NCBI RefSeq assembly: GCF_034676705.1
Contig: NZ_JAUCBS010000013.1
Coordinates: 1,523,501-1,587,500, forward strand
Source: Gemmobacter sp.
GTDB lineage: Bacteria; Pseudomonadota; Alphaproteobacteria; Rhodobacterales; Rhodobacteraceae
Direction: 5' to 3'
Length of the DNA: 64,000 bases
The notes beneath the pieces were generated by a model. It saw nothing but the letters and a program-made list of their open reading frames with translations. It did not search any database and was not told the origin of the DNA. This document shows positions 37,302 to 45,347 of the stretch, piece after piece. A program made the position numbers and the translations under genes. The stretch's first letter is position 1. Every line of letters begins with the position of its first letter.

Positions 37302-38018
37302 TCAGAACACGAAGTCGCCAATGTCAAGCTGGCCTGCCTGCATGCCTTGCAGCGTGACCGTGGTATCGGCCGACAGCGTCAGCACCAGCCCGCCCTGGGT
37401 TGCCTGGGCGCCGCGGATCACCGCCAACACCTGCGCATGGCTGAAATCGTCGAAATGCAGCCGGTCGGTGCCGTTCTGGAAATCGGTGACGGTGTCGCGC
37501 CCCTCGCCCCGTTCGAACTCGAACACATCTGCGCCCGACCCGCCAGTCAGCCAGTCGTTGCCGCGTCCGCCTTCCAGCTTGTCGTTGTCGGCGCCGCCGT
37601 CCAGCCTGTCATCGCCATCGCCGCCATCCAGATCGTCGCGGCCGGTGCCGCCATGCAGCACGTCATTGCCGCTGTCGCCGTCGATTTCGTCATTGCCGGT
37701 GCCGCCCCAGATGGTGTCGTTGCCCCGGCCTCCGTCCAGTTCGTCATTGCCATCGCCGCCCCACAGGTCGTCGTTGCCGTCGCCTCCGTCGATCTCGTCA
37801 TGGCCGGCACCGCCGCCCAGCTTGTCGTTGCCGGTGCCGCCGTCGATGTCGTCGTCGCCATCGCCGCCGTACAGCTCGTCATTGCCGTCGCCGCCATACA
37901 GCGTATCGTTGCCGGCATGCGCATAGACCGTGTCGTTGCCGCCAAGCGCCGAGATCCAGTCGGGCAGCAGCGTGCCGTTCAGCCGGTTGACGAGGTTGTT
38001 TCCGATAAGGCGTGCCAT
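37302..38018 (-). CDS. Small RTX-type calcium-binding protein
   Basis: The 238-residue acidic protein begins MARLIGNNLVNRLNG (GACAGGACA ribosome site). About 15 RTX nonapeptides of the form GGxGNDxLx cover residues 26-175. A C-terminal DVFEFERGEGRDTVTDFQNGTDRL segment and a hydrophobic end follow, typical of type I-secreted proteins. No catalytic domain is present. It probably folds as a calcium beta-roll after secretion. No HlyB/HlyD exporter is in the window. It is divergent from the PepSY/two-component operon, with shared control region 38019-38166. Confidence 0.9.
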   Translation of the reverse strand: MARLIGNNLVNRLNGTLLPDWISALGGNDTVYAHAGNDTLYGGDGNDELYGGDGDDDIDGGTGNDKLGGGAGHDEIDGGDGNDDLWGGDGNDELDGGRGNDTIWGGTGNDEIDGDSGNDVLHGGTGRDDLDGGDGDDRLDGGADNDKLEGGRGNDWLTGGSGADVFEFERGEGRDTVTDFQNGTDRLHFDDFSHAQVLAVIRGAQATQGGLVLTLSADTTVTLQGMQAGQLDIGDFVF

Positions 38019-38100
38019 GATATGTCCTGTCGTTTGCCAAGTGTGCTTTCGGGCCGGACGATTCGTGTCGTTCCGCTGCCGTTGCACCGTTTCGCATGGC

Positions 38101-38143
38101 GCCGCTGACAGGGATCTGACGCCGATTGTCAGCGGCCTGTCAG
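38101..38143. promoter_or_regulatory. Four CTGAC half-sites phased at 11 bases
   Basis: CTGACA at 38105 and CTGACG at 38116 are direct repeats. TGTCAG at 38127 and 38138 are the same motif inverted. All four start exactly 11 bases apart, and the inner part is a perfect 10-base inverted repeat (38101-38110 with 38127-38136). Eleven-base spacing is typical for OmpR-family regulators, and one is encoded just downstream. Confidence 0.6.
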
Positions 38144-38166
38144 GTCCGATGCGCTAGACAGGCGGC

Positions 38167-38478
38167 ATGAAACGCCTTGCCCTTGCCCTTTCCCTGCTGA
38201 TCGCGCTGCCGGCCACCGGCCAGCAACCGCAGGGCTCCGATTTCGAAATCGCCCGCGACGCGGTGGAACGCGGCGAGATCCTGCCGCTGGCCCGCGTTCT
38301 GGCCCTGCTGGAACGGCAGCACCCCGGCCAGGTGATCGAGGTGGAACTGGAGGTCAACGATGGCATCCGCGTCTATGAAATCGAGCTGGTGACCCCGGAC
38401 GGCCGCCTGATCGAGGTGGACATGAACGCCGCGACGGGCGAGATCCTGGACTACGAGGAAGAAGACGGGGACGACTGA
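38167..38478 (+). CDS. PepSY domain periplasmic protein
   Basis: This 103-residue protein has a signal peptide (MKRLALALSLLIALPATG) and one PepSY domain (ARDAVERGEILPLARVLALLERQHPGQVIEVELEVNDGIRVYEIELVTPDGRL, spread over 27-95), with an acidic end. Its stop overlaps the start of the response regulator gene. PepSY proteins often sit with two-component systems that sense envelope stress, cations or peptides, and may inhibit or assist the sensor. First gene of a three-gene operon. Confidence 0.92.
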   Translation: MKRLALALSLLIALPATGQQPQGSDFEIARDAVERGEILPLARVLALLERQHPGQVIEVELEVNDGIRVYEIELVTPDGRLIEVDMNAATGEILDYEEEDGDD

Positions 38479-39140
38479 TGCGCGCGCTTGTGGTCGAGGA
38501 TGACCGCCGGATCGCGGCCGATCTGGACCGCGCGCTGGTGGCAGCCGGCTTTCGCGTCGATCTGGTCGACGATGGCGAAACCGCCTGGTTCCGTGGCGGG
38601 ACCGAGAATTACGACCTGATCGTGCTGGATCTGGGCCTGCCGCGGCTGGACGGGCTGACGGTGCTGAAACGCTGGCGCGCCGAAGGCTGCGAAAGCCCGG
38701 TGCTGGTGCTGACCGCGCGCGGCGCCTGGACCGAACGGGTCGAGGGGATCGACGCCGGCGCCGACGATTACCTGCCCAAGCCCTTCCGCATGGAAGAACT
38801 GATCGCCCGCGCCCGCGCATTGGTGCGCCGCGCCGGCGGGCGCGGCACGGCCCAGCAGCAGGTCGGGCGGCTGACGGTGGATCTGAACCGCATGACGGTG
38901 GCGGTCGATGGCGTGCCGCAGGCGCTGACGCCGCTGGAATTCCGGCTGGTCGCCTATCTGGCGCTGCACCGCGACCGGGTGGTGCCGCCGGGCGAATTGC
39001 TGGAACATCTCTATGGCGACGACGATGCGCGCGAGGCCAATGCGCTGGAGGCCATCGTGGCCCGGCTGCGCCGCAAGCTGGGGGCGGGCCTCATCGGCAC
39101 CCGGCGCGGCTTTGGCTATCATCTGGACGCGGCCGGATGA
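38478..39140 (+). CDS. OmpR/PhoB-family response regulator
   Basis: The 220-residue protein has a receiver domain with Asp8/Asp9, phosphorylated Asp51 (LIVLDLGLP) and Lys in DDYLPKPF. A C-terminal winged helix follows (LTPLEFRLVAYLALHRDRVVPPGELLEHLYG...VARLRRKLG...GTRRGFGYHL). It overlaps the PepSY gene and the kinase gene by a few bases each. The phased CTGAC sites upstream of the operon are its likely target, so autoregulation is expected. Confidence 0.93.
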   Translation: MRALVVEDDRRIAADLDRALVAAGFRVDLVDDGETAWFRGGTENYDLIVLDLGLPRLDGLTVLKRWRAEGCESPVLVLTARGAWTERVEGIDAGADDYLPKPFRMEELIARARALVRRAGGRGTAQQQVGRLTVDLNRMTVAVDGVPQALTPLEFRLVAYLALHRDRVVPPGELLEHLYGDDDAREANALEAIVARLRRKLGAGLIGTRRGFGYHLDAAG

Positions 39141-40498
39141 TGCGCCGGTCGCTGCGCTGGCGGCTGGGGCTGGCCGGGGCGGGCACCATCCTGATCGCGC
39201 TTGGCCTGTCGGCGGCGGGGCTCGCGCTGCTGTTCGACCGCCATGTCGAACGGGTGGCGGTCGCGGCGCTGGAAGGGCGGGCGCTGGCGCTGGCGGCCAT
39301 GGTGGAACCGGGGCCGGGCGGCGCGGTCTTTCGCCAGTCGGTCGCCGATCCGATGTATGATCGCCCCTTCTCGGGGCAGTACTGGCAGGTCGAGCTGGGC
39401 AGCGACCTGCGCCGGTCACGCTCGCTGTGGGACATGACGCTGGACTTCGCCGCCAGCCCGCCCGACCCCGGCGGATCCCGGGTGCGCACCATTCCCGGCC
39501 CGCGGGACGAACCGCTGCTGGCGGTGGAACGCCGGCTGATGGTGGGGCAGGGCCAGGCGCCGGTGCCGCTGCGCATTCTGGTGGCGACAGACCGCGCCGC
39601 GCTGACCCGGGCGCGGCAGGGGTTCCTGGGCGATCTGCTGCCCTATCTGGCGGTGCTGGGGGCGTTTCTGCTGGCGGCCTCCTGGGTGCAGGTGACCGTC
39701 GGCCTGCGCCCCTTGCGCCGCATCGGCGCCCGGGTGGCCAGCCTTGCCACCGGCGCACGGCCCCGGATGGGGCAGGATCTGCCGGTCGAGGTGACGCCGA
39801 TGGCGGCCGAGATCGACAGCCTGCTCGATGCCCGCGACCGCGAACTGGCCCGCGCCCGCCACCGGGCCGCCGATCTGGCGCATGGGTTCAAGACGCCGCT
39901 TCAGGCGCTGCTGGGCGATGCCGGGCAGTTGCGCGACCGCGGCCAGCACGACATCGCCCGCAGCATCGAAACCGTGGTGGCCGCCATGCGCCGGCTGGTC
40001 GACCGCGAACTGGCCCGCGCCCGCATCCAGTCCGACCGCACGCAGGCCGGCGCCGATCCGGCGGGGGTGCTGCACAAGATCGTCGCCGTGCTGCGCCGGA
40101 TGCCGCAAGGCGCGGCGCTGGACTGGCAGGTCAGCCCGGCGCCCGGGCCCATGGCCCGGATCGACCCCGACGACCTGACCGAGGCACTGGGCGCGCTGAT
40201 GGAAAACGCCATGCGCCACGCCACTGCGCGCGTGGTGGCGACCGTGGCCCTTGCCGGCCCGGCCGGGGTGCGGGTGACCATCCGCGACGACGGCCCCGGC
40301 GTGCCCGACGCCCAGCTGGCGCGCCTTGTCCAGCGCGGCGTGCGGCTGGACGAAGGCGGCGACGGCCAGGGCATCGGCCTTGCGATCACCGCCGATATCG
40401 TCGATGCGGCGCAGGGACAGCTGCACATGCGCAATGCGGATCCGGGGCTGGAAGTGACGCTGCACCTGCACCGCGCGACCCCTTCCAACCCGCTCTGA
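39137..40498 (+). CDS. Sensor histidine kinase of the PepSY operon
   Basis: The 453-residue kinase has a first membrane helix (AGAGTILIALGLSAAGLALLF, 13-33), a periplasmic domain (about 35-165), a second helix (LLPYLAVLGAFLLAASWVQV) and a HAMP-like linker. The phosphorylated residue is His249 in ADLAHGFKTPLQALLGD, and the ATP domain has ENAMRHAT, DDGPGVP and GQGIGLAI. It resembles PhoQ-type sensors. It overlaps the response regulator gene by four bases. Confidence 0.92.
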   Translation: MMRRSLRWRLGLAGAGTILIALGLSAAGLALLFDRHVERVAVAALEGRALALAAMVEPGPGGAVFRQSVADPMYDRPFSGQYWQVELGSDLRRSRSLWDMTLDFAASPPDPGGSRVRTIPGPRDEPLLAVERRLMVGQGQAPVPLRILVATDRAALTRARQGFLGDLLPYLAVLGAFLLAASWVQVTVGLRPLRRIGARVASLATGARPRMGQDLPVEVTPMAAEIDSLLDARDRELARARHRAADLAHGFKTPLQALLGDAGQLRDRGQHDIARSIETVVAAMRRLVDRELARARIQSDRTQAGADPAGVLHKIVAVLRRMPQGAALDWQVSPAPGPMARIDPDDLTEALGALMENAMRHATARVVATVALAGPAGVRVTIRDDGPGVPDAQLARLVQRGVRLDEGGDGQGIGLAITADIVDAAQGQLHMRNADPGLEVTLHLHRATPSNPL

Positions 40499-40502
40499 TC
40501 TG

Positions 40503-40570
40503 CTTTCGCTCTGACCCAAATATCCCGGGGGGAGGCGCGGAACGCGACCGGGGGGCAGGGCCCCCCGTCC
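40503..40570 (-). repeat. Dispersed intergenic repeat, copy 5
   Basis: Reverse-strand copy. Core reads GGGATATTTGGGTCAGAG on the minus strand (40503-40532), with a G-rich GGGGGGCCCTGCCCCCC hairpin at 40550-40567. It starts four bases after the kinase stop. Confidence 0.88.
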
Positions 40571-40599
40571 ACGGGCGGTCCGGGTGCCACCCGTCAAGA

Positions 40600-40670
40600 C
40601 GGGGGGGCCAGCCCCCCGTCCGGCCCCGGGGGCCGGACTCCCCCCGGGATATTTGGATCAGAGCGAGAGG
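40600..40670 (+). repeat. Dispersed intergenic repeat, copy 6
   Basis: GGGGGGCCAGCCCCCC hairpin, a second GGCCCCGGGGGCC hairpin, then C-run, GGGATATTTGGATCAGAG core and GCGAGAGG tail (core 40640-40670). The panE stop codon lies inside the core. Confidence 0.9.
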
Positions 40671-41662
40671 GCATGGGCGTGCAGATCGGCCAGCAGTTCC
40701 GCCGCCGGCCAGCGGCGCGGGCTGGCGAAGGCGGCATGGACCAGCGCGGTCAGCCGGGCATTGACCGGCGCGCGGGCGCCCAGCCGCGCGGCCAGCGCCA
40801 CCACCGCGCCGTTCAGCCAGTCGATTTCCGACGGGCGCCCGGCGGCCAGATCCTCGGCCATCGACGACCGCGCCGCCGGGTCGATGCGCAGCATCCGGCC
40901 CGCGATCAGCCGGAAGGCCGGGTCGGGCAGGCGCAGCACGGCCGGCATCAGCCGGAGCGGCAGCGGGGTCAGGCGGGCCGGGCGCAGGCGGGCCGCGGCC
41001 AGCACCGCCAGCGCCTCGTCCTGGGCCAGCGCCAGGCAGCGGCGATAGTCGCGCTGCGCCAGTTCCTCGCGCAATGGCAGGCCGGACAGGGTGTTGACGG
41101 CATTGTTGAGGTTCATCAGCAGCTTGCCCCACATCACCGCCTCCATGTCGGGGCGCAGGTCCAGGGGCAGGCCGGCGGCGGCAAAGGCCGGGGCAAAGGG
41201 GCCGGCATCGCGGTCGGCCAGCAGGGTGCCGCTGGTGGTGCGGCGCAGATGGCCCGGGGCGGGGGACACTACGTTGAACGGCACGATGCCGCGCAGCACG
41301 CGGGCCTGCGGCAGGGCGGCGGCCAGCACCTCGGCATGGCCGATGCCATTCTGCATCGTCATCACCCGGGTTCCGGGCGGCAGCACCGGGGCCAGCGCGG
41401 CCGCCGCCCCGGCCGTCTGCGCCGATTTCACGCAGATCAGCACCAGCTTGCAATCCGCGAGGAGGCCCGGATCGGTGCCAAAGCGGATGCGGCCGGGGGG
41501 CAGGTGGCGGTCGGGTCCATCAAGATCGGTCAGGTGCAGGCCGGCGTCCAGCGCCGCCCCCATCGCAGGGCGGCCGACCATTGTCACCTCGGCCCCGCCG
41601 GCGGCCAGCCGCCCGCCGATGAACCCGCCGATCAGCCCTGCGCCAAGGATCCCGATCCTCAT
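40658..41662 (-). CDS. panE: 2-dehydropantoate 2-reductase (ketopantoate reductase)
   Basis: The 334-residue protein has the NADPH-binding MRIGILGAGLIGGFIGGRLA at the N-terminus. The catalytic-domain motif LMNLNNAVNTLSGLP contains the conserved Lys (WGKLLMN) and Asn. The C-terminal helical domain has NARLTALVHAAF. It reduces ketopantoate to pantoate for pantothenate and CoA synthesis, though family members can act on other 2-oxoacids. It overlaps the flavin dehydrogenase gene by four bases. The last codons and stop are read from a repeat copy. Confidence 0.85.
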   Translation of the reverse strand: MRIGILGAGLIGGFIGGRLAAGGAEVTMVGRPAMGAALDAGLHLTDLDGPDRHLPPGRIRFGTDPGLLADCKLVLICVKSAQTAGAAAALAPVLPPGTRVMTMQNGIGHAEVLAAALPQARVLRGIVPFNVVSPAPGHLRRTTSGTLLADRDAGPFAPAFAAAGLPLDLRPDMEAVMWGKLLMNLNNAVNTLSGLPLREELAQRDYRRCLALAQDEALAVLAAARLRPARLTPLPLRLMPAVLRLPDPAFRLIAGRMLRIDPAARSSMAEDLAAGRPSEIDWLNGAVVALAARLGARAPVNARLTALVHAAFASPRRWPAAELLADLHAHALSL

Positions 41663-43302
41663 GCCGATTGTCCCGCGATGCGGCCGGAAAACAGGCAGCC
41701 GCCCAGAAAGGTGCCTTCCAGCGCATTGCTGCCATGATAGCCGCCACCGCCGAACCCCGCCGCCTCGCCACAGGCGTAAAGGCCGGGGATCGGCAGGCCA
41801 TCCATCCCGATGGCCTGCCCCGACAGGTCGGTTTCCAGCCCGCCCAGCGATTTGCGCGTCAGGATATGCAGGCGCACCGCGATCAGCGGCCCGGCCTTGG
41901 GATCCAGGATCCGGTGCGGCCGCGCGGTGCGCATGAAGCGGTCGCCGCGATAGGCGCGGGCCTGGCGCAGGGCGATGATCTGGGCATCCTTGGAAAACGG
42001 ATTGGCCAGTTCGCGGTCGCGCGCCTCGATCTGGGCGCGCAGGCGGGCAGGGTCGATCGGATGGGCGCCGATGCGGTTCATGCCGGCGACCAGATCGTCC
42101 AGCGTATCGGCCACCACGAAATCCGCGCCATGGCGCTTGAACGCCTCGACCGGCGGGGGGGCGCCCCTGCCAAGGCGGCTGCGCAGCAGCAGGGGAATGT
42201 CGCGCCCGGTCAGATCGGGGTTCTGTTCCGACCCCGACAGCGCGAATTCCTTTTTCACGATGGCCTGGGTGGTGACGAACCAGGAATAGCCATGGCCGCG
42301 TCGGCCGAGGATCTTCAGCGTGCCCAGGCTGTCGAAGCCTGGCAGGGCCGGGGGTGGCAGGCGGTCGCCCGTGGCATCGAACCACATCGAGGATGGCCCG
42401 GGCAGGATGCGGATGCCGTGGTTCGGCCAGACCGGATCCCAGTTGCGGATGCCTTCGGTGTAATGCCACATCCGGTCGCCGTTGATCGCCCGGGCGTCGG
42501 CGGCCTGGGCATGGCCGATCATCAGCCCGTCGACATGGGCCGGCACGCCGCAGACCATGGTTGCAGGCGGCGGCCCCAGCCGGTCCACCGGCCAGGCGCG
42601 GCGCACCAGCGCCTCGTTCCCGCCGATGCCGCCCGAGGCGACGATGACCGAGGCGGCAGAAATCTCGAACGCGCCCTGCACCTCGCGGCTGGAGGGGTGG
42701 CCCCGCGCGGCCGGGTCGTCGGCCAGCACCTCTCCGGCGGCGCCGGTGATGCCCGACGGCCCGCCCGTCAGCCGCGTGACGCGGTGGCGAAAGCCGAAGG
42801 TCAGCCGCCCATCGGCCTCGGCCGCCAGCGCGTGTTTGACAAAGGGGGCCAGCACGCCGGGGCCGGTGCCCCAGGTCAGGTGAAAGCGCGGCACCGAATT
42901 GCCGTGTCCATGCGCCAGCCCGCCGCCGCGTTCGGCCCAGCCGACCACCGGGAACCAGCGCAGCCCCAGCCCGTGCAGCCAGCCGCGCATCGGGCCGGCG
43001 GCGAAATCCAGATAGGCATTGGCCCAGGCGCGGGGGTGGGCATCCTCGGGCCGGTCAAAGGCGGCCGATCCCATCCAGTCCTGCCCGGCCAGATCGCGAC
43101 TGTCGCGGATGCCCATGCGGCGCTGTTCGGGAGTATCCACCATGAACAGCCCGCCCAGCGACCAATGCGCCTGTCCGCCCAAGGTTGCGCGCGGTTCCTG
43201 ATCCAGCACGGTCACCCGGCGCCCGCGGTCCAGCGCGGCGCAGGCGGCGACCAGCCCGGCAAGCCCGGCGCCGATCACCAGAACATCGGTGGCTGTGTCC
43301 AT
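41659..43302 (-). CDS. FAD-binding dehydrogenase (fumarate reductase/KsdD-like flavoprotein)
   Basis: The 547-residue flavoprotein starts at 43302 (MDTATDVLVIGAGLAGLVAACAALDRG, a dinucleotide fold). It shows the FAD_binding_2 pattern with VIVASGGIGGNEALVRR and a C-terminal GLYACGEAAGFGGGGYHGSNALEGTFLGGC. It resembles stand-alone FAD dehydrogenases of about 550 residues related to fumarate reductase and 3-ketosteroid dehydrogenase. Substrate not identified. It overlaps panE by four bases, so it is probably the first gene of a two-gene operon. Confidence 0.87.
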   Translation of the reverse strand: MDTATDVLVIGAGLAGLVAACAALDRGRRVTVLDQEPRATLGGQAHWSLGGLFMVDTPEQRRMGIRDSRDLAGQDWMGSAAFDRPEDAHPRAWANAYLDFAAGPMRGWLHGLGLRWFPVVGWAERGGGLAHGHGNSVPRFHLTWGTGPGVLAPFVKHALAAEADGRLTFGFRHRVTRLTGGPSGITGAAGEVLADDPAARGHPSSREVQGAFEISAASVIVASGGIGGNEALVRRAWPVDRLGPPPATMVCGVPAHVDGLMIGHAQAADARAINGDRMWHYTEGIRNWDPVWPNHGIRILPGPSSMWFDATGDRLPPPALPGFDSLGTLKILGRRGHGYSWFVTTQAIVKKEFALSGSEQNPDLTGRDIPLLLRSRLGRGAPPPVEAFKRHGADFVVADTLDDLVAGMNRIGAHPIDPARLRAQIEARDRELANPFSKDAQIIALRQARAYRGDRFMRTARPHRILDPKAGPLIAVRLHILTRKSLGGLETDLSGQAIGMDGLPIPGLYACGEAAGFGGGGYHGSNALEGTFLGGCLFSGRIAGQSA

Positions 43303-43386
43303 GGCTGGCCCCCTGCCGATTCCCTGTGGCCAGTGTTTCGCGCAAGGGCCGATGCGTCCACCTATAGTTGCGGGCGTCGGCGAAAA

Positions 43387-43457
43387 GGGGGGCCTCGGCC
43401 CCCCAATGCGCCAGCGGCGCATTCCCCCCGAGGATATTTGGATCAGAGCGAAAGGGG
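43387..43457 (+). repeat. Dispersed intergenic repeat, copy 7
   Basis: GGGGGGCCTCGGCCCCCC hairpin, AATGCGCC-AG-CGGCGCATT hairpin, C-run and GAGGATATTTGGATCAGAG core with GCGAAAGGGG tail (core 43424-43457). It lies between the divergent dehydrogenase and proS genes. Confidence 0.9.
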
Positions 43458-43549
43458 CGCCGGGCCGGGCAGGGCAGGCGGCCCCCGGCCTTGTCAGGCT
43501 GCACCCTTCCCGCTAGGAACTGGCAAACCATTTGCCTGAGAGGCCGCCG

Positions 43550-44887
43550 ATGCGTCTGTCCCGCTATTTCCTGCCTGTGCTCAAGGAAAACCCTGCCGAG
43601 GCGCAGATCGTCTCGCACCGCTACATGCTGCGGGCCGGCATGATCAAGCAGCAGGCGGCGGGGATCTATTCCTGGCTGCCGCTGGGCTACCGGGTGCTGA
43701 AACGGATCGAGCAGATCGTGCATGAGGAGCAGGTGCGCGCGGGCCATATCCCGTTGCTGATGCCCACGCTGCAACCGGCGGATCTGTGGCGCGAATCCGG
43801 CCGCTATGACGATTACGGCCAGGAAATGCTGCGCATCAAGGACCGGCATGACCGCGACATGCTGTTCGGGCCGACGAACGAGGAGATGATCACCGACATC
43901 TTCCGCGCCCATGTGAACAGCTACAAGGACTTGCCGCTGACGCTGTATCACATCCAGTGGAAGTTCCGCGACGAGGTGCGGCCGCGCTTTGGCGTGATGC
44001 GCGGGCGCGAGTTCCTGATGAAGGACGGTTACAACTTCGACATCGACCGCGACGCGGCGCTGCATGCCTACAACCGCCACATGGTGTCCTATCTGCGCAC
44101 CTATGAACGCATGGGCCTGACCGCCATTCCGATGCGCGCGGCCAGCGGCCCGATCGGCGGCGACAATACCCATGAATTCCTGGTGCTGGCCAATACCGGC
44201 GAATCCGAAGTGTTCTATGACGACCGCGTGACCGCGCTGAAACTGGGCGCGCGCGAGATCGACTATGACGACCGCGCCCAGGTGTCGAAAGTGTGCGAGG
44301 AATTCACCACGCTTTATGCCCGCACCGACGAGACGCACGAGGCGGCGGTGTTCGACCAGATCCCCGAAGCGCATCGCAAGGTGGGTCGCGGGATCGAGGT
44401 GGGGCAGATCTTCTACTTCGGAACCAAATATTCCGAGGCGATGGGCGCCACGGTGGTGACCGCCGATGGCAGCCGCGTGCCGGTGGAAATGGGCTCGCAC
44501 GGGATCGGCGTGTCGCGCCTGCTGGGGGCGATCATCGAGGCAAGCCACGACGACAAGGGCATCATCTGGCCCGAAGGCGTCACGCCCTTTCCGGTCGGCA
44601 TCGTGAACCTGAAACAGGGCGACGGATCGACCGACCTGGCCTGCGAAGGCATCTACAAGGGGCTGGCGGCGCATGGGCTGGAAGCCCTGTATGATGACCG
44701 CGACGAACGCGCAGGGGCGAAATTCGCCACGATGGATCTGATCGGCCTGCCCTGGCGCATCACCGTTGGCCCGCGCGGGCTGGCGGCGGGCAAGGTGGAA
44801 CTGACCTGCCGCCGCACCGGCACGTCGGAGGAGATGAGCCCCGAGGCCGCCGTGGCACGGGTGGCGGCGATCTACGCCGGGATCTGA
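43550..44887 (+). CDS. proS: Prolyl-tRNA synthetase, short alphaproteobacterial type
   Basis: The 445-residue class II synthetase begins MRLSRYFLPVLKENPAEAQIVSHRYMLRAG (start at 43550; an in-frame ATG at 43532 would add six residues). Catalytic motifs include FGPTNEEMITD, WKFRDEVRPRFGVMRGREFLMKDGYNF and SHGIGVSRLLGAIIE. The editing insertion of the E. coli type is absent, as known for alphaproteobacterial enzymes. A C-terminal anticodon-binding domain covers about 345-445. It charges tRNA-Pro. Confidence 0.97.
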   Translation: MRLSRYFLPVLKENPAEAQIVSHRYMLRAGMIKQQAAGIYSWLPLGYRVLKRIEQIVHEEQVRAGHIPLLMPTLQPADLWRESGRYDDYGQEMLRIKDRHDRDMLFGPTNEEMITDIFRAHVNSYKDLPLTLYHIQWKFRDEVRPRFGVMRGREFLMKDGYNFDIDRDAALHAYNRHMVSYLRTYERMGLTAIPMRAASGPIGGDNTHEFLVLANTGESEVFYDDRVTALKLGAREIDYDDRAQVSKVCEEFTTLYARTDETHEAAVFDQIPEAHRKVGRGIEVGQIFYFGTKYSEAMGATVVTADGSRVPVEMGSHGIGVSRLLGAIIEASHDDKGIIWPEGVTPFPVGIVNLKQGDGSTDLACEGIYKGLAAHGLEALYDDRDERAGAKFATMDLIGLPWRITVGPRGLAAGKVELTCRRTGTSEEMSPEAAVARVAAIYAGI

Positions 44888-44905
44888 TCGGGGTTCGCAC
44901 CATGC

Positions 44906-44940
44906 AAAGGCCCGGTTCCCAAGGGGGACCGGGCCTTTTG
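44906..44940 (+). terminator. Terminator after proS
   Basis: Near-perfect 15-base stem starting AAAGGCCCGG with a short AAG loop, ending GGGCCTTTT, 18 bases after the proS stop. Confidence 0.85.
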
Positions 44941-45004
44941 CGTTTTGCGACCTTTGCGTTTTGCGATGGCTTCGCGTTTCGCAATGGCTTTGCGGTTTGC
45001 GACC
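44936..45004. repeat. Tandem repeat of about 18 bases, four imperfect units
   Basis: Units TTTTGCGTTTTGCGACC, TTTGCGTTTTGCGATGGC, TTCGCGTTTCGCAATGGC and TTTGCGGTTTGCGACC follow directly from the T-run of the proS terminator. They fill the gap to the convergent Rdx gene. No coding frame is convincing. Confidence 0.7.
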
Positions 45005-45010
45005 CCTGGC

Positions 45011-45307
45011 CTAGTCGGATTTCGTCCGGTCGGTATGGCCCAGGGTCCGGTCAGGCCAGGCATGATCACGGATCATCTGCTTCAGCTGGCGCGAGTCGGG
45101 AAAGCCGCCGCGGTCCTTGCGATCCCACAGCAGGGCGCCGTCGGCCTCGATGCGGAAGATGCCCCCGGTTCCCGGAACCAGCGTGACCGAGGCGATGTCC
45201 TGCCCGAAGGATTGCAGCAATTCCTGCGCCATCCAGGCCGTGCGCAGCATCCAGTTGCATTGGGTGCAATAGGTGAAGGTGATGGCCGGGCGGGGCAGGT
45301 CGGTCAT
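45011..45307 (-). CDS. SelT/SelW/SelH-family (Rdx) protein, cysteine form
   Basis: This 98-residue thioredoxin-like protein has the Rdx motif FTYCTQCNWMLRTAWMAQELLQSF with a CxxC in place of the selenocysteine form. GTGGIFRIEADGALLWDRKDRGGFPDSRQLKQMIRD is the typical second half. It is predicted to act in redox chemistry, but no bacterial substrate is established. Convergent with proS. Confidence 0.9.
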   Translation of the reverse strand: MTDLPRPAITFTYCTQCNWMLRTAWMAQELLQSFGQDIASVTLVPGTGGIFRIEADGALLWDRKDRGGFPDSRQLKQMIRDHAWPDRTLGHTDRTKSD

Positions 45308-45347
45308 GGGGGGCTCCGGGGGCAGGGGAAAATCGCCGATACCTAGG

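Noticed and set aside
37540..37950. Regular short-period DNA repeat that could suggest a CRISPR or minisatellite
   Set aside because: The 27-base period encodes RTX nonapeptides in a proper gene; there are no spacers.
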